Source: Methanospirillum sp. (GTDB taxonomy: Archaea; Halobacteriota; Methanomicrobia; Methanomicrobiales; Methanospirillaceae). From it: a stretch of DNA of 5,833 nt. The DNA lies in contig JAJRBL010000125.1 of the NCBI GenBank assembly GCA_028679485.1, forward strand, positions 1-5,833, in the 5' to 3' direction. Both the position numbers and the translations under genes were made by a program. The number at the start of each line of letters is the position of its first letter. The first letter of the stretch is position 1. Shown here piece after piece: positions 1 through 5,683 of the stretch. A model generated the notes under the pieces. It worked only from the letters and a program-made list of their open reading frames with translations, was not told the origin of the DNA and ran no database searches.

Positions 1-7
1 AAGCTGT

Positions 8-20
8 GGTAAAAAAAGGA
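8..20 (-). terminator. T-run terminator after nifB
   Basis: On the minus strand an uninterrupted run of seven T (plus-strand A at 11-17) begins 16 nt after the nifB stop codon. Archaeal RNA polymerase terminates at U-runs of this kind without needing a hairpin, and no stem is obvious before it. It probably ends the transcript carrying nifB. Confidence 0.5.
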
Positions 21-33
21 TCTGATTTCTGCT

Positions 34-945
34 TCAACTCCTCTTTCCCATACAGGAATTTACATCTTTACCGAGGCAACCGATTGCATCGGAGCGACAT
101 CTCTGGCAATGTGACATCTGTCTGACATATGGTCTGCATCTCTCCTGCATGGCAAGTTTTTCTTCCATCGTCGGTGGAGCGATATGTGCAAATTTTGCCT
201 GAGATATTAAGGGTATGATATTGTGGATGTATACCCCCATTTCGCTGATCTTCTTTGCGATATCCGGGATATGGCTGTCGTTAATACCGGGGATATATAC
301 GGTATTAATCTTGATGAGCATCTTGCGTTCCACGGCCATCTGTATTCCTTCAAGCTGCCGCTTAATCAGCAATTCACCCATTTCGTGGCTTGAATAGTAT
401 CTTTTCCCATTAAAATCGATATACTGGTATATTTTTGACGCGATGTCCGGGTCGATTGTATTCAAGGTAACCGTGATATTTGTTACCCCGTATTTTTCCA
501 GAATATCTATCTTGTCCGGAAGGAGAAGCCCGTTGGTGCTGACACAGAGGATGAGATGCGGATATTCTTCATGGATGAGACGGAATGTCTCGAATGTCTC
601 TTCATTATCCAGGGGATCACCTGGTCCGGCGATACCGATGACCTTGATATAAGGATACTGGCTGATGATCTCCCTGACCTTGTAATATGCCTGTTGAGGG
701 GAGAGGATCTCGCTGGTAACTCCGGGTCTGCTCTCATTTACGCAATCGAATTTACGGACGCAGTAGTTACATTGTACATTACACTTTGGTGCAACGGGAA
801 GATGGGCACGACCAAAGGTATGACTGGCTTTTTCACTGTAGCAGGGATGTTCCTGTATCTTTCGTATCTGGTCAGGGTCCCATTTTACTGCCCTGCCGTC
901 TATTTCAGTTTCCCGGTACATTGAATCATCAGGCATTACTATCAC
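34..945 (-). CDS. nifB: NifB, radical SAM FeMo-cofactor maturase (short archaeal form)
   Basis: NifB is a cytoplasmic radical SAM enzyme that fuses two [4Fe-4S] clusters and inserts carbide and sulfur to make NifB-co, the 8Fe precursor of the nitrogenase cofactor. The 303-residue protein has the family hallmarks: HPCYSEKA near residue 33, the radical SAM triad C55-x3-C59-x2-C62 (CNVQCNYC), NESRPGVTSE at 70-79, a glycine-rich GIAGPGDPL SAM-binding segment at 104-112, C134 in an LCVSTNG strand, and a C-terminal HCQRCRSDA motif (C280, C283). In NifB structures, extra Cys residues at places like C35, C134, C280 and C283 hold the two substrate clusters. It stops after the radical SAM domain; the NifX-like domain of many bacterial NifBs is absent, as is usual in methanogens. 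The start is uncertain: GTG at 945 has AGGA five bases upstream, while an in-frame ATG lies three codons later at 936. It lies 13 nt behind the channel gene. No other nif gene is visible. Confidence 0.95.
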   Translation of the reverse strand: MIVMPDDSMYRETEIDGRAVKWDPDQIRKIQEHPCYSEKASHTFGRAHLPVAPKCNVQCNYCVRKFDCVNESRPGVTSEILSPQQAYYKVREIISQYPYIKVIGIAGPGDPLDNEETFETFRLIHEEYPHLILCVSTNGLLLPDKIDILEKYGVTNITVTLNTIDPDIASKIYQYIDFNGKRYYSSHEMGELLIKRQLEGIQMAVERKMLIKINTVYIPGINDSHIPDIAKKISEMGVYIHNIIPLISQAKFAHIAPPTMEEKLAMQERCRPYVRQMSHCQRCRSDAIGCLGKDVNSCMGKRS

Positions 946-950
946 GTTCG

Positions 951-954
951 TCCT
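951..954 (-). promoter_or_regulatory. Shine-Dalgarno-like AGGA before nifB
   Basis: AGGA on the minus strand lies five bases before the GTG at 945 and 14 bases before the in-frame ATG at 936. The spacing favours the GTG start. It falls in the 13-nt gap between the channel stop codon and nifB, which suits translation from a shared transcript. Confidence 0.4.
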
Positions 955-958
955 GAAT

Positions 959-1846
959 CTATTTAATATCGGCCGGAAGAGGATCCTGTCTTTTTATCTC
1001 TTCGGGAACCGGTAACTGGCAGAGGTTTTTATTCGCACCGGTTGGTACGTTCTGCTCACGCTCCCATCGTTTCAGGATCTTTTCGATAAGTTCCTCCCTG
1101 CTGATCTCCATCTCCTCGGCTACTGATGATAACGAGGTTAATATCCTGTCTTTCGTATCAAGAGTCAGGGAAATGGTGCCTGACTCACTGCTTTCCTTCT
1201 TCTCTGTCACCTTTGTCTCCAGGCGTGGTTTTTTCACCTGCATAACCAGGTCGAGCGGAAAAATAAGCAGATAACAGGCTGAACTCCATGATGGACTGAA
1301 CATAACCGTGATTGATGCAAGAGTTGCCGCTATGGGTACGATACCCTGCAGCAGTAATACGTATCGGTAGAGATCATGGGGGACCTGCCCGGCCAGTCCC
1401 TTTTTAACCATGTATACCCATTGCAGCAGAAAGAGCAGTCCGAGTATGAGCAGATTGAGGTGGAAGAAAATTACTGCCGCTTTCTGGGTATGATCATCCC
1501 CTGACAACGTGGTCGTAAAAGGGAGAAGACAGGTGATAAAAAGGATGATGAAGGTAAGCCTGATAAGCATCGGATCGACTTTTTTTACCATGGCAAATAT
1601 CCGGTGATGCGAAGTCCAGAATGCGGCCATGATAAAGAAAGCAAGGGCAAAATGGAATAACTGGGGGAACATCACATGAAAAACCTGGTCTGGAGCAAGA
1701 TTTACCGATTTATCAGGAAGAGCAAGGCCCAGAACCAGTATCGTCATGGCAATTGCAAAGACCGCATCGAAAAAAGCTTCCAGCCGGTGCGGCGTCTGTT
1801 CAGAATCCGGGGAACGAAGGATGTGATATATGTCACTCGTATGCAT
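959..1846 (-). CDS. TMEM175/DUF1211-family membrane channel with a C-terminal ribbon-helix-helix-like domain
   Basis: Prokaryotic TMEM175 proteins are six-helix tetrameric K+ channels of the membrane. This 295-residue protein has the family signature in helix 1 (R21, then FFDAVFAIAMTILVLGL, residues 25-41) and the FWTSHHRIF motif after helix 2 (76-84). Six hydrophobic segments lie near residues 25-43, 62-78, 94-112, 123-146, 162-183 and 187-204. The usual FSD motif reads FFD (25-27). Past helix 6 is a charged linker (205-222) and then residues 223-262, which fit a ribbon-helix-helix pattern: an alternating strand (ISLTLD), a helix, and ISREELIEKILKRW as the second helix. A proline-containing tail ends the protein. 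The ATG at 1846 is the only reasonable start, since the next Met is in helix 1. No Shine-Dalgarno is visible; a TATA element near 1882 would give a leader of about 11 nt. nifB follows after 13 nt. Family assignment is firm; ion selectivity is inferred from the family. Confidence 0.85.
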   Translation of the reverse strand: MHTSDIYHILRSPDSEQTPHRLEAFFDAVFAIAMTILVLGLALPDKSVNLAPDQVFHVMFPQLFHFALAFFIMAAFWTSHHRIFAMVKKVDPMLIRLTFIILFITCLLPFTTTLSGDDHTQKAAVIFFHLNLLILGLLFLLQWVYMVKKGLAGQVPHDLYRYVLLLQGIVPIAATLASITVMFSPSWSSACYLLIFPLDLVMQVKKPRLETKVTEKKESSESGTISLTLDTKDRILTSLSSVAEEMEISREELIEKILKRWEREQNVPTGANKNLCQLPVPEEIKRQDPLPADIK

Positions 1847-1876
1847 CTGAATATGTTGGTATCAGAGGTGGATGAA

Positions 1877-1887
1877 GGTTTATATGG
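1877..1887. promoter_or_regulatory. TATA box shared by divergent promoters
   Basis: GGTTTATATGG lies in the 62-nt gap between the channel gene and the thioredoxin gene. Read on the plus strand, TTTATAT is centred about 26 bases before the thioredoxin ATG at 1909, so transcription would begin at or within a few bases of the start codon. Read on the minus strand, ATATAAA is centred about 36 bases before the channel ATG at 1846, giving a leader of about 11 nt. Neither gene has a recognisable Shine-Dalgarno. No other good TATA candidate was seen in the gap. Confidence 0.5.
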
Positions 1888-1908
1888 TTCAAATTAACAT
1901 GACGTCCT

Positions 1909-2301
1909 ATGAATAACACTGTTTTCCAGGACGTAACCGGTGATCAATGGGAGATGTTGGTGGAAAGGAATGAACGACCGGTCTTTGTCATGTTCTATAC
2001 TCCTTCCTGTAGCCACTGTACGAGGATAATGCCATATATTGAAGAGATTTCAAAGGAGTATATTGACCGGGTCACCTTTGTCAGGTTGAATCTTCTCAAT
2101 TATGAATACGTTGGCAGCAGGTACGGGGTGATGGCAACACCCACCTTTATCTTCTTCTGCGGAGGAAAACCGGTTCAAACACGTGTAGGTGCCATGTTCC
2201 CGGCAATGATAAAAAAAATGGCTGAAGAGATGGCCGGTCACGGGGAGGAGTGCCGGCTTTCATCGACTGACTGGAAATACGAGATTACCGGGTATGGATA
2301 G
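1909..2301 (+). CDS. Thioredoxin-like protein with CSHC active site
   Basis: This 130-residue thiol-disulfide oxidoreductase has a thioredoxin fold. The strand VFVMFYTPS (25-33) leads into C34-S-H-C37, and ATPTFIFF at 76-83 carries the cis-proline P78 that packs against the active site. It differs from classical thioredoxin. The WCGPC motif is replaced by SCSHC, the buried Asp six residues before the first Cys is Met (M28), and the active-site Trp region reads YTPS. A CxHC centre resembles protein disulfide isomerase and is usually more oxidising. Two further Cys lie at 84 and 115, and about 20 residues extend past the final fold helix. There is no signal peptide or membrane segment, so it is probably cytoplasmic. 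No ribosome binding site precedes the ATG, and the TATA position suggests a leaderless mRNA. It is divergent from the channel gene and convergent with hsp20, so it is probably monocistronic. Its redox partner cannot be read from the sequence. Confidence 0.85.
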   Translation: MNNTVFQDVTGDQWEMLVERNERPVFVMFYTPSCSHCTRIMPYIEEISKEYIDRVTFVRLNLLNYEYVGSRYGVMATPTFIFFCGGKPVQTRVGAMFPAMIKKMAEEMAGHGEECRLSSTDWKYEITGYG

Positions 2302-2302
2302 G

Positions 2303-2319
2303 TTATTCTTTTTCTTTTT
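2303..2319 (+). terminator. T-rich terminator for the thioredoxin transcript, inside the hsp20 3' end
   Basis: Directly after the thioredoxin TAG the plus strand is pyrimidine rich, with two T5 runs (2309-2313 and 2315-2319) separated by C. This is a plausible archaeal U-tract terminator for the plus-strand transcript. The same bases, read on the minus strand, are the last codons of hsp20 (Glu/Lys, GAA and AAA) and its stop. Confidence 0.45.
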
Positions 2320-2797
2320 CCGGAGTCGAAAGACTCTCTCCGGTATTTTGTTCTTCTTCAGTAACGATATCAAGCCCCGAGGGTACCAGGAGATAGGCCA
2401 GTTCCAAGACTCCATTCTGGAATGTCCTGACGCATGAAGATTCCACAACCGGGGGGAACGGTGCAGAACTCCGGTACCTGATCATCCCATCAAACCCTAT
2501 GATATGGAGGGTATTTTCTGATATCGCTACGTTGATGTGCTCATCAAACAGGCCTTTTAGTTCGCAGGTTGCGATAACCTGCTCGTTCAACTGTACAACC
2601 TCTATCGGCGGATGTTCAATATCATGGCCCGGCCCTGATCCTCCGGTTCCCGGAAAACCCGGAGGGAGGTTTCCGGCCATAATAATATTGACTCCGATTA
2701 CTCCAGGTCTGATCTGTCCCTGGCTAAAAGCCTGGGACAATATTTTTTTCAGGAGATCTTCCATGTTTCTGAAGTCTTCAGGAGGGGTTTCGCTCAT
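2303..2797 (-). CDS. Small heat shock protein, Hsp20/alpha-crystallin family
   Basis: This is probably an ATP-independent holdase chaperone of the cytoplasm. Counted from the ATG at 2797 it has 164 residues. A helical N-terminal arm (about 6-27) leads to a hydrophobic patch and a Gly/Pro-rich linker (about 44-58). The beta-sandwich domain covers about 64-138 and ends in VRTFQNGVLELA, which matches the alpha-crystallin signature AxxxnGvL. A short acidic tail ends in EKEKE. A clear IxI oligomerisation motif is not evident; LDI at 142-144 is a weak candidate. Start choice: the ATG at 2797 has GGGAG 11 bases upstream, while an in-frame ATG at 2821 would add eight residues but has no good ribosome binding site. 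The gene begins 6 to 30 nt after the cdc48 stop on the same strand, so cotranscription is likely. GvpH-type gas-vesicle proteins share this fold, but no gvp gene is present. The domain is divergent, so family assignment is good and function is inferred. Confidence 0.75.
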   Translation of the reverse strand: MSETPPEDFRNMEDLLKKILSQAFSQGQIRPGVIGVNIIMAGNLPPGFPGTGGSGPGHDIEHPPIEVVQLNEQVIATCELKGLFDEHINVAISENTLHIIGFDGMIRYRSSAPFPPVVESSCVRTFQNGVLELAYLLVPSGLDIVTEEEQNTGESLSTPEKEKE

Positions 2798-2808
2798 AAT
2801 GTTGTGTT

Positions 2809-2813
2809 CTCCC
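2809..2813 (-). promoter_or_regulatory. Shine-Dalgarno-like GGGAG for hsp20
   Basis: GGGAG on the minus strand lies 11 bases before the ATG at 2797 and inside the eight-codon extension that would follow from the ATG at 2821. It is the reason for preferring the shorter start; the spacing is slightly long. Confidence 0.35.
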
Positions 2814-2827
2814 TTTACCATAGGGTT

Positions 2828-5503
2828 TTATCTCTTATCAAGTTCCCCGGAAAGGTTTTTGATAAGGGCAAAGTCGATATTATTTCTGTTGTACAATTCA
2901 TTGTATAATGCCTTCACGCGTTCATCATCCTTGTGTTGCTCCTGTTTGTGCAGGATCTTGGCTGCTTTTATCAGGATATCCTGCTGGTCCTGGTTGTATA
3001 GGATCTCCCATGCCTGTCTGGCATACCGTTCCTTTGCCGGGGTATCCAGTGAACCTTTTACCCTGTTGAATGCTTCGCTGAAATGCTTTCCGGTAACCCT
3101 GACGTTTGAGATTGCTTCCTCCATCTCCCGGGAGTTTCTTCCTTCCATGAGATGGATAAATTCCCGCATTGCTGCCAGTTTTGCCTCGCGTATCAGTGCC
3201 TCTATATCCGCCCCGACAAATCCTTCGGTTCCTGCAACGAGTTCATCGATGGTGATGTCGCTGGTCAGCAGGGTATCCGCATCCTTAAGATATACCTCGA
3301 AGATCTTTCTTCTCCCTTCCGAATCCGGCGGAGGAACATAGAGATGGCGTTCAAGTCTGCCTGGACGAAGTAATGCATCATCAAGCATATCAGGCCGGTT
3401 TGTAGCTGCGATGATGGTTACATTCTTCAGTTCCTCCATCCCGTCCATCTCCGTAAGGATCTGGGATACGACACTCTCGGTAACATGGGTTGCATCCGAG
3501 TATGAACCCCGTTTCGGAACCAGTGCATCGATTTCGTCGAAGAATATGATAGAGGGTGCTGCCTGGCGTGCTTTTCTGAACACCTCCCTGATCCCTTTCT
3601 CTGATTCCCCGACCCATTTTGAGATAAGTTCAGGGCCCTTCACCGAGATGAAGTTGCACTCGCTTTCATGTGCCACCGCCTTTGCCATCAGGGTTTTTCC
3701 CGTTCCCGGCGGGCCGAAGAGGAGAATGCCTTTTGGTGTTTTGGTCTGGAGCTGATGGAAGAGCTGGGGGTACCTGATAGGCCATTCTACTGCCTCACGC
3801 AGTTCTTTCTTCACCGGTTCGAGTCCTCCGATCTGGTCCCAGGTCACATCCGGAATTTCGATCAGCACCTCACGCATTGCCGATGGCTCGACATGACTGA
3901 GGGCATACTGGAAGTCTTCCCGGGTAATCCTGATAGATTCAGTCAGTTTTTTATCTATCTTCCCTTCCTTGCGATCCTTGGGATTAAGTTTTTCCAGTAC
4001 TTTTCTCAGGGCATGCATGACAGCCTCCTTAACGGTCAGGCTGATATCTGCCCCTACGAATCCATGCGTCTGGTTTGCAAATGGCTGAAGGAATAACCGT
4101 TTCTTGATGGTTGTATCGATCTCATTCAGTTGTTTCTGAAGATCGCTCTGTTTTCGTACGAGTTTCTTCTTCTCCTCTTCGTTTTGCCCGGGTTTTATCT
4201 TCTCATTGAGATCCGAGATCTCATCGGTTAGTCTTGTCCTCTGCATCCGTTCATCCCGGGTGAGAAGATCGTCATCGACGATAATATCTGAGATCTCAAT
4301 CGGAACCCGGCGGGAATGGATCTGAAAGATAGAAAGACGCCCGTTAACATCCGGAATTCCGATCTCTATCTCCCGGTCAAATCTTCCTCCCCTCCGAAGG
4401 GCGGGATCGATGTTGTCTGGCAGGTTTGTTGCTGCGATAACGATAACCCTGCCCCGGCTTTTCAGGCCGTCCATCAGTGAGAGCAACTGGGCTACGATTC
4501 TCCGCTCTACCTCTCCCTTGGTCTCTTCCCTCTTCGGGGCGATCGAATCGATCTCATCGATAAAGATGATAGACGGTGCATGCTCTTCCGCTTCCTCAAA
4601 CACCTCCCTGAGCCGCCCCTCGGATTCACCGTAATACTTGTTCACGATCTCAGGGCCTGAAAGGGTGATGAAATGGGCATTTACCTCGTTTGCAACTGCC
4701 TTTGCGATGAGGGTTTTCCCGGTCCCCGGGGGGCCGTAGAGTAACACGCCTTTCGGAGGTTCTATCCCGAGATCGGTAAAGGTATCCGGGTTTCTCAGGG
4801 GGAGTTCAATCATCTCCCTGACCTGAGATAGTTCCCGATCAAGACCCCCGATATCTTCATAATGAATGTCCGGGATATATTTCTCCTTCTCGTCTCCGGT
4901 TTGTCGATCTTCTTTTTCTACGTGTTCTTTCTCTCTTCTTACCTTTCGTTCCGCCCCGGTTACCTTAACATCCGCCCTCGAGGTAATAACTACCGGTCCT
5001 TCAGGTTCAGTCCGCTCAATCATTACTTGCACATAGTTCGTGAACGAATTGCCGAAGGATCGGAAGATATCCAAAAAGGGATCGTTCTGGTACCCGACCG
5101 GAATCCGGTATGCTTTTCCCGGAAAGACCACTTCGTTCTGCAGGTTTTGTGCCAGAACCTGTTCCAGTTCGCGTGGATTGACACCCGCTGTATCCTGTAC
5201 AATCCTGAACTCTACCTTTTTTGCTTCTCTTGTTTCACGTCTTCTAACAACAGCCTGTTCCTGTATCCCTACTCCTGCCCTTCTTCTGACATTCCCGTCA
5301 ATATGGATGACATCAGCCCACGGATACGGGGAAGGGTATACAACCGCGTAGGTTTTGGCAACCCCTTCGATTTCAATCACATCCCCCCGTGAAATGCCAA
5401 GTTTTTCCATGGTATCCCTGGATAACCTGGCGATATCTCTTCCGACATCCTCGTTCTGCAGTGCTTCCTGAACGATAAGTGTTAAATCACGAATTTGAGA
5501 CAT
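2828..5503 (-). CDS. Cdc48/VCP (VAT-type) AAA+ ATPase with a coiled-coil insertion in D1
   Basis: This is a hexameric ATP-driven unfoldase of the cytoplasm, the archaeal counterpart of p97/Cdc48. Its 891 residues exceed the 730-800 usual for archaeal members. The N-domain (about 1-185) has a double-psi barrel and a second lobe, followed by a highly charged linker (186-208). D1 has Walker A GPPGTGKT (257-264), pore loop KYYG (289-292), Walker B IIFIDE (312-317), sensor-1 N360, and arginine residues in RRGGRFDRE (370-378), where Gly replaces the usual Pro at 372. Residues about 405-474 are an added coiled-coil hairpin in the D1 small subdomain, just before THGFVGADI (479-487). D2 has Walker A (597-604), pore loop KWVG (629-632), Walker B IIFFDE (652-657), N702 and LRPGRLER. 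Residues 819-891 form a helical tail ending in ELDKR, with no HbYX motif. Both ATPase sites look intact. The ATG has GAGGAG seven bases upstream, and hsp20 follows. Confidence 0.95.
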   Translation of the reverse strand: MSQIRDLTLIVQEALQNEDVGRDIARLSRDTMEKLGISRGDVIEIEGVAKTYAVVYPSPYPWADVIHIDGNVRRRAGVGIQEQAVVRRRETREAKKVEFRIVQDTAGVNPRELEQVLAQNLQNEVVFPGKAYRIPVGYQNDPFLDIFRSFGNSFTNYVQVMIERTEPEGPVVITSRADVKVTGAERKVRREKEHVEKEDRQTGDEKEKYIPDIHYEDIGGLDRELSQVREMIELPLRNPDTFTDLGIEPPKGVLLYGPPGTGKTLIAKAVANEVNAHFITLSGPEIVNKYYGESEGRLREVFEEAEEHAPSIIFIDEIDSIAPKREETKGEVERRIVAQLLSLMDGLKSRGRVIVIAATNLPDNIDPALRRGGRFDREIEIGIPDVNGRLSIFQIHSRRVPIEISDIIVDDDLLTRDERMQRTRLTDEISDLNEKIKPGQNEEEKKKLVRKQSDLQKQLNEIDTTIKKRLFLQPFANQTHGFVGADISLTVKEAVMHALRKVLEKLNPKDRKEGKIDKKLTESIRITREDFQYALSHVEPSAMREVLIEIPDVTWDQIGGLEPVKKELREAVEWPIRYPQLFHQLQTKTPKGILLFGPPGTGKTLMAKAVAHESECNFISVKGPELISKWVGESEKGIREVFRKARQAAPSIIFFDEIDALVPKRGSYSDATHVTESVVSQILTEMDGMEELKNVTIIAATNRPDMLDDALLRPGRLERHLYVPPPDSEGRRKIFEVYLKDADTLLTSDITIDELVAGTEGFVGADIEALIREAKLAAMREFIHLMEGRNSREMEEAISNVRVTGKHFSEAFNRVKGSLDTPAKERYARQAWEILYNQDQQDILIKAAKILHKQEQHKDDERVKALYNELYNRNNIDFALIKNLSGELDKR

Positions 5504-5510
5504 AGAATAA

Positions 5511-5516
5511 CTCCTC
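5511..5516 (-). promoter_or_regulatory. Strong Shine-Dalgarno for cdc48
   Basis: GAGGAG on the minus strand lies seven bases before the ATG at 5503. It is the strongest ribosome binding site in the window and fixes the cdc48 start. It contrasts with the channel and thioredoxin genes, which have none. Confidence 0.8.
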
Positions 5517-5548
5517 GTGTAGCATTCACCTAAAGTTACTCTATAATA

Positions 5549-5560
5549 TTATATAAATTT
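5549..5560 (-). promoter_or_regulatory. TATA box for the cdc48-hsp20 transcript
   Basis: The minus strand reads AAATTTATATAA here, inside an A/T-only stretch of about 20 bases. Transcription would begin about 25 bases downstream, near 5528-5530, leaving a 5' leader of about 25 nt that includes the Shine-Dalgarno. No clear purine-rich BRE is evident next to it. No heat-shock operator could be recognised. Confidence 0.55.
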
Positions 5561-5683
5561 AATGCATCGGGGTTCTGGTGCGTTGTCGTGACTTGCGAAT
5601 ATACCGTTCCTATCCTGCCGCTGTATTCCGGGTTGTGGCGGAGCAATGATCAGGCTCTCTATCCCTGTTATCAAAAGGGAGAA
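5561..5683. other. Non-coding stretch with no recognised element
   Basis: Between the cdc48 TATA box and the stop codon of the gene at the right edge I see no convincing reading frame and no RNA gene. The only structure noticed is a short inverted repeat, TCCCT/AGGGA with a nine-base loop (5662-5680), just past that stop. It has no T-run after it. Confidence 0.4.

Noticed and set aside
961..968. TATTAAAT as a dedicated nifB promoter
   Set aside because: It lies at the end of the channel coding region, and a start site 25 bases on would fall inside the GTG-started nifB. It would work only with the ATG at 936 as a leaderless start. It is kept as an alternative, not called.
2499..3341. Long plus-strand open frame of 280 codons opposite hsp20 and cdc48
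   Set aside because: It runs antisense to two well-supported genes. Its product is rich in Ser, Ile and Leu with no recognisable domain, as expected for the complement of these codons.
5033..5092. Extra loop in the Cdc48 N-domain (about residues 138-157, [13 protein letters not shown])
   Set aside because: It is longer than in some archaeal Cdc48 proteins, but Gly/Phe-rich loops at this site are, as far as I recall, common in euryarchaeal members, so I do not count it as unusual.
4862..5392. Plus-strand open frame of 176 codons opposite the cdc48 N-domain
   Set aside because: It is antisense to the N-domain of Cdc48, which is clearly coding. There is no ribosome binding site, and the composition is of shadow type.
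5662..5680. Inverted repeat TCCCT/AGGGA as a terminator for the right-edge gene
   Set aside because: It has only a five-base stem with a nine-base loop and no T-run following on the minus strand, so it is likely chance.
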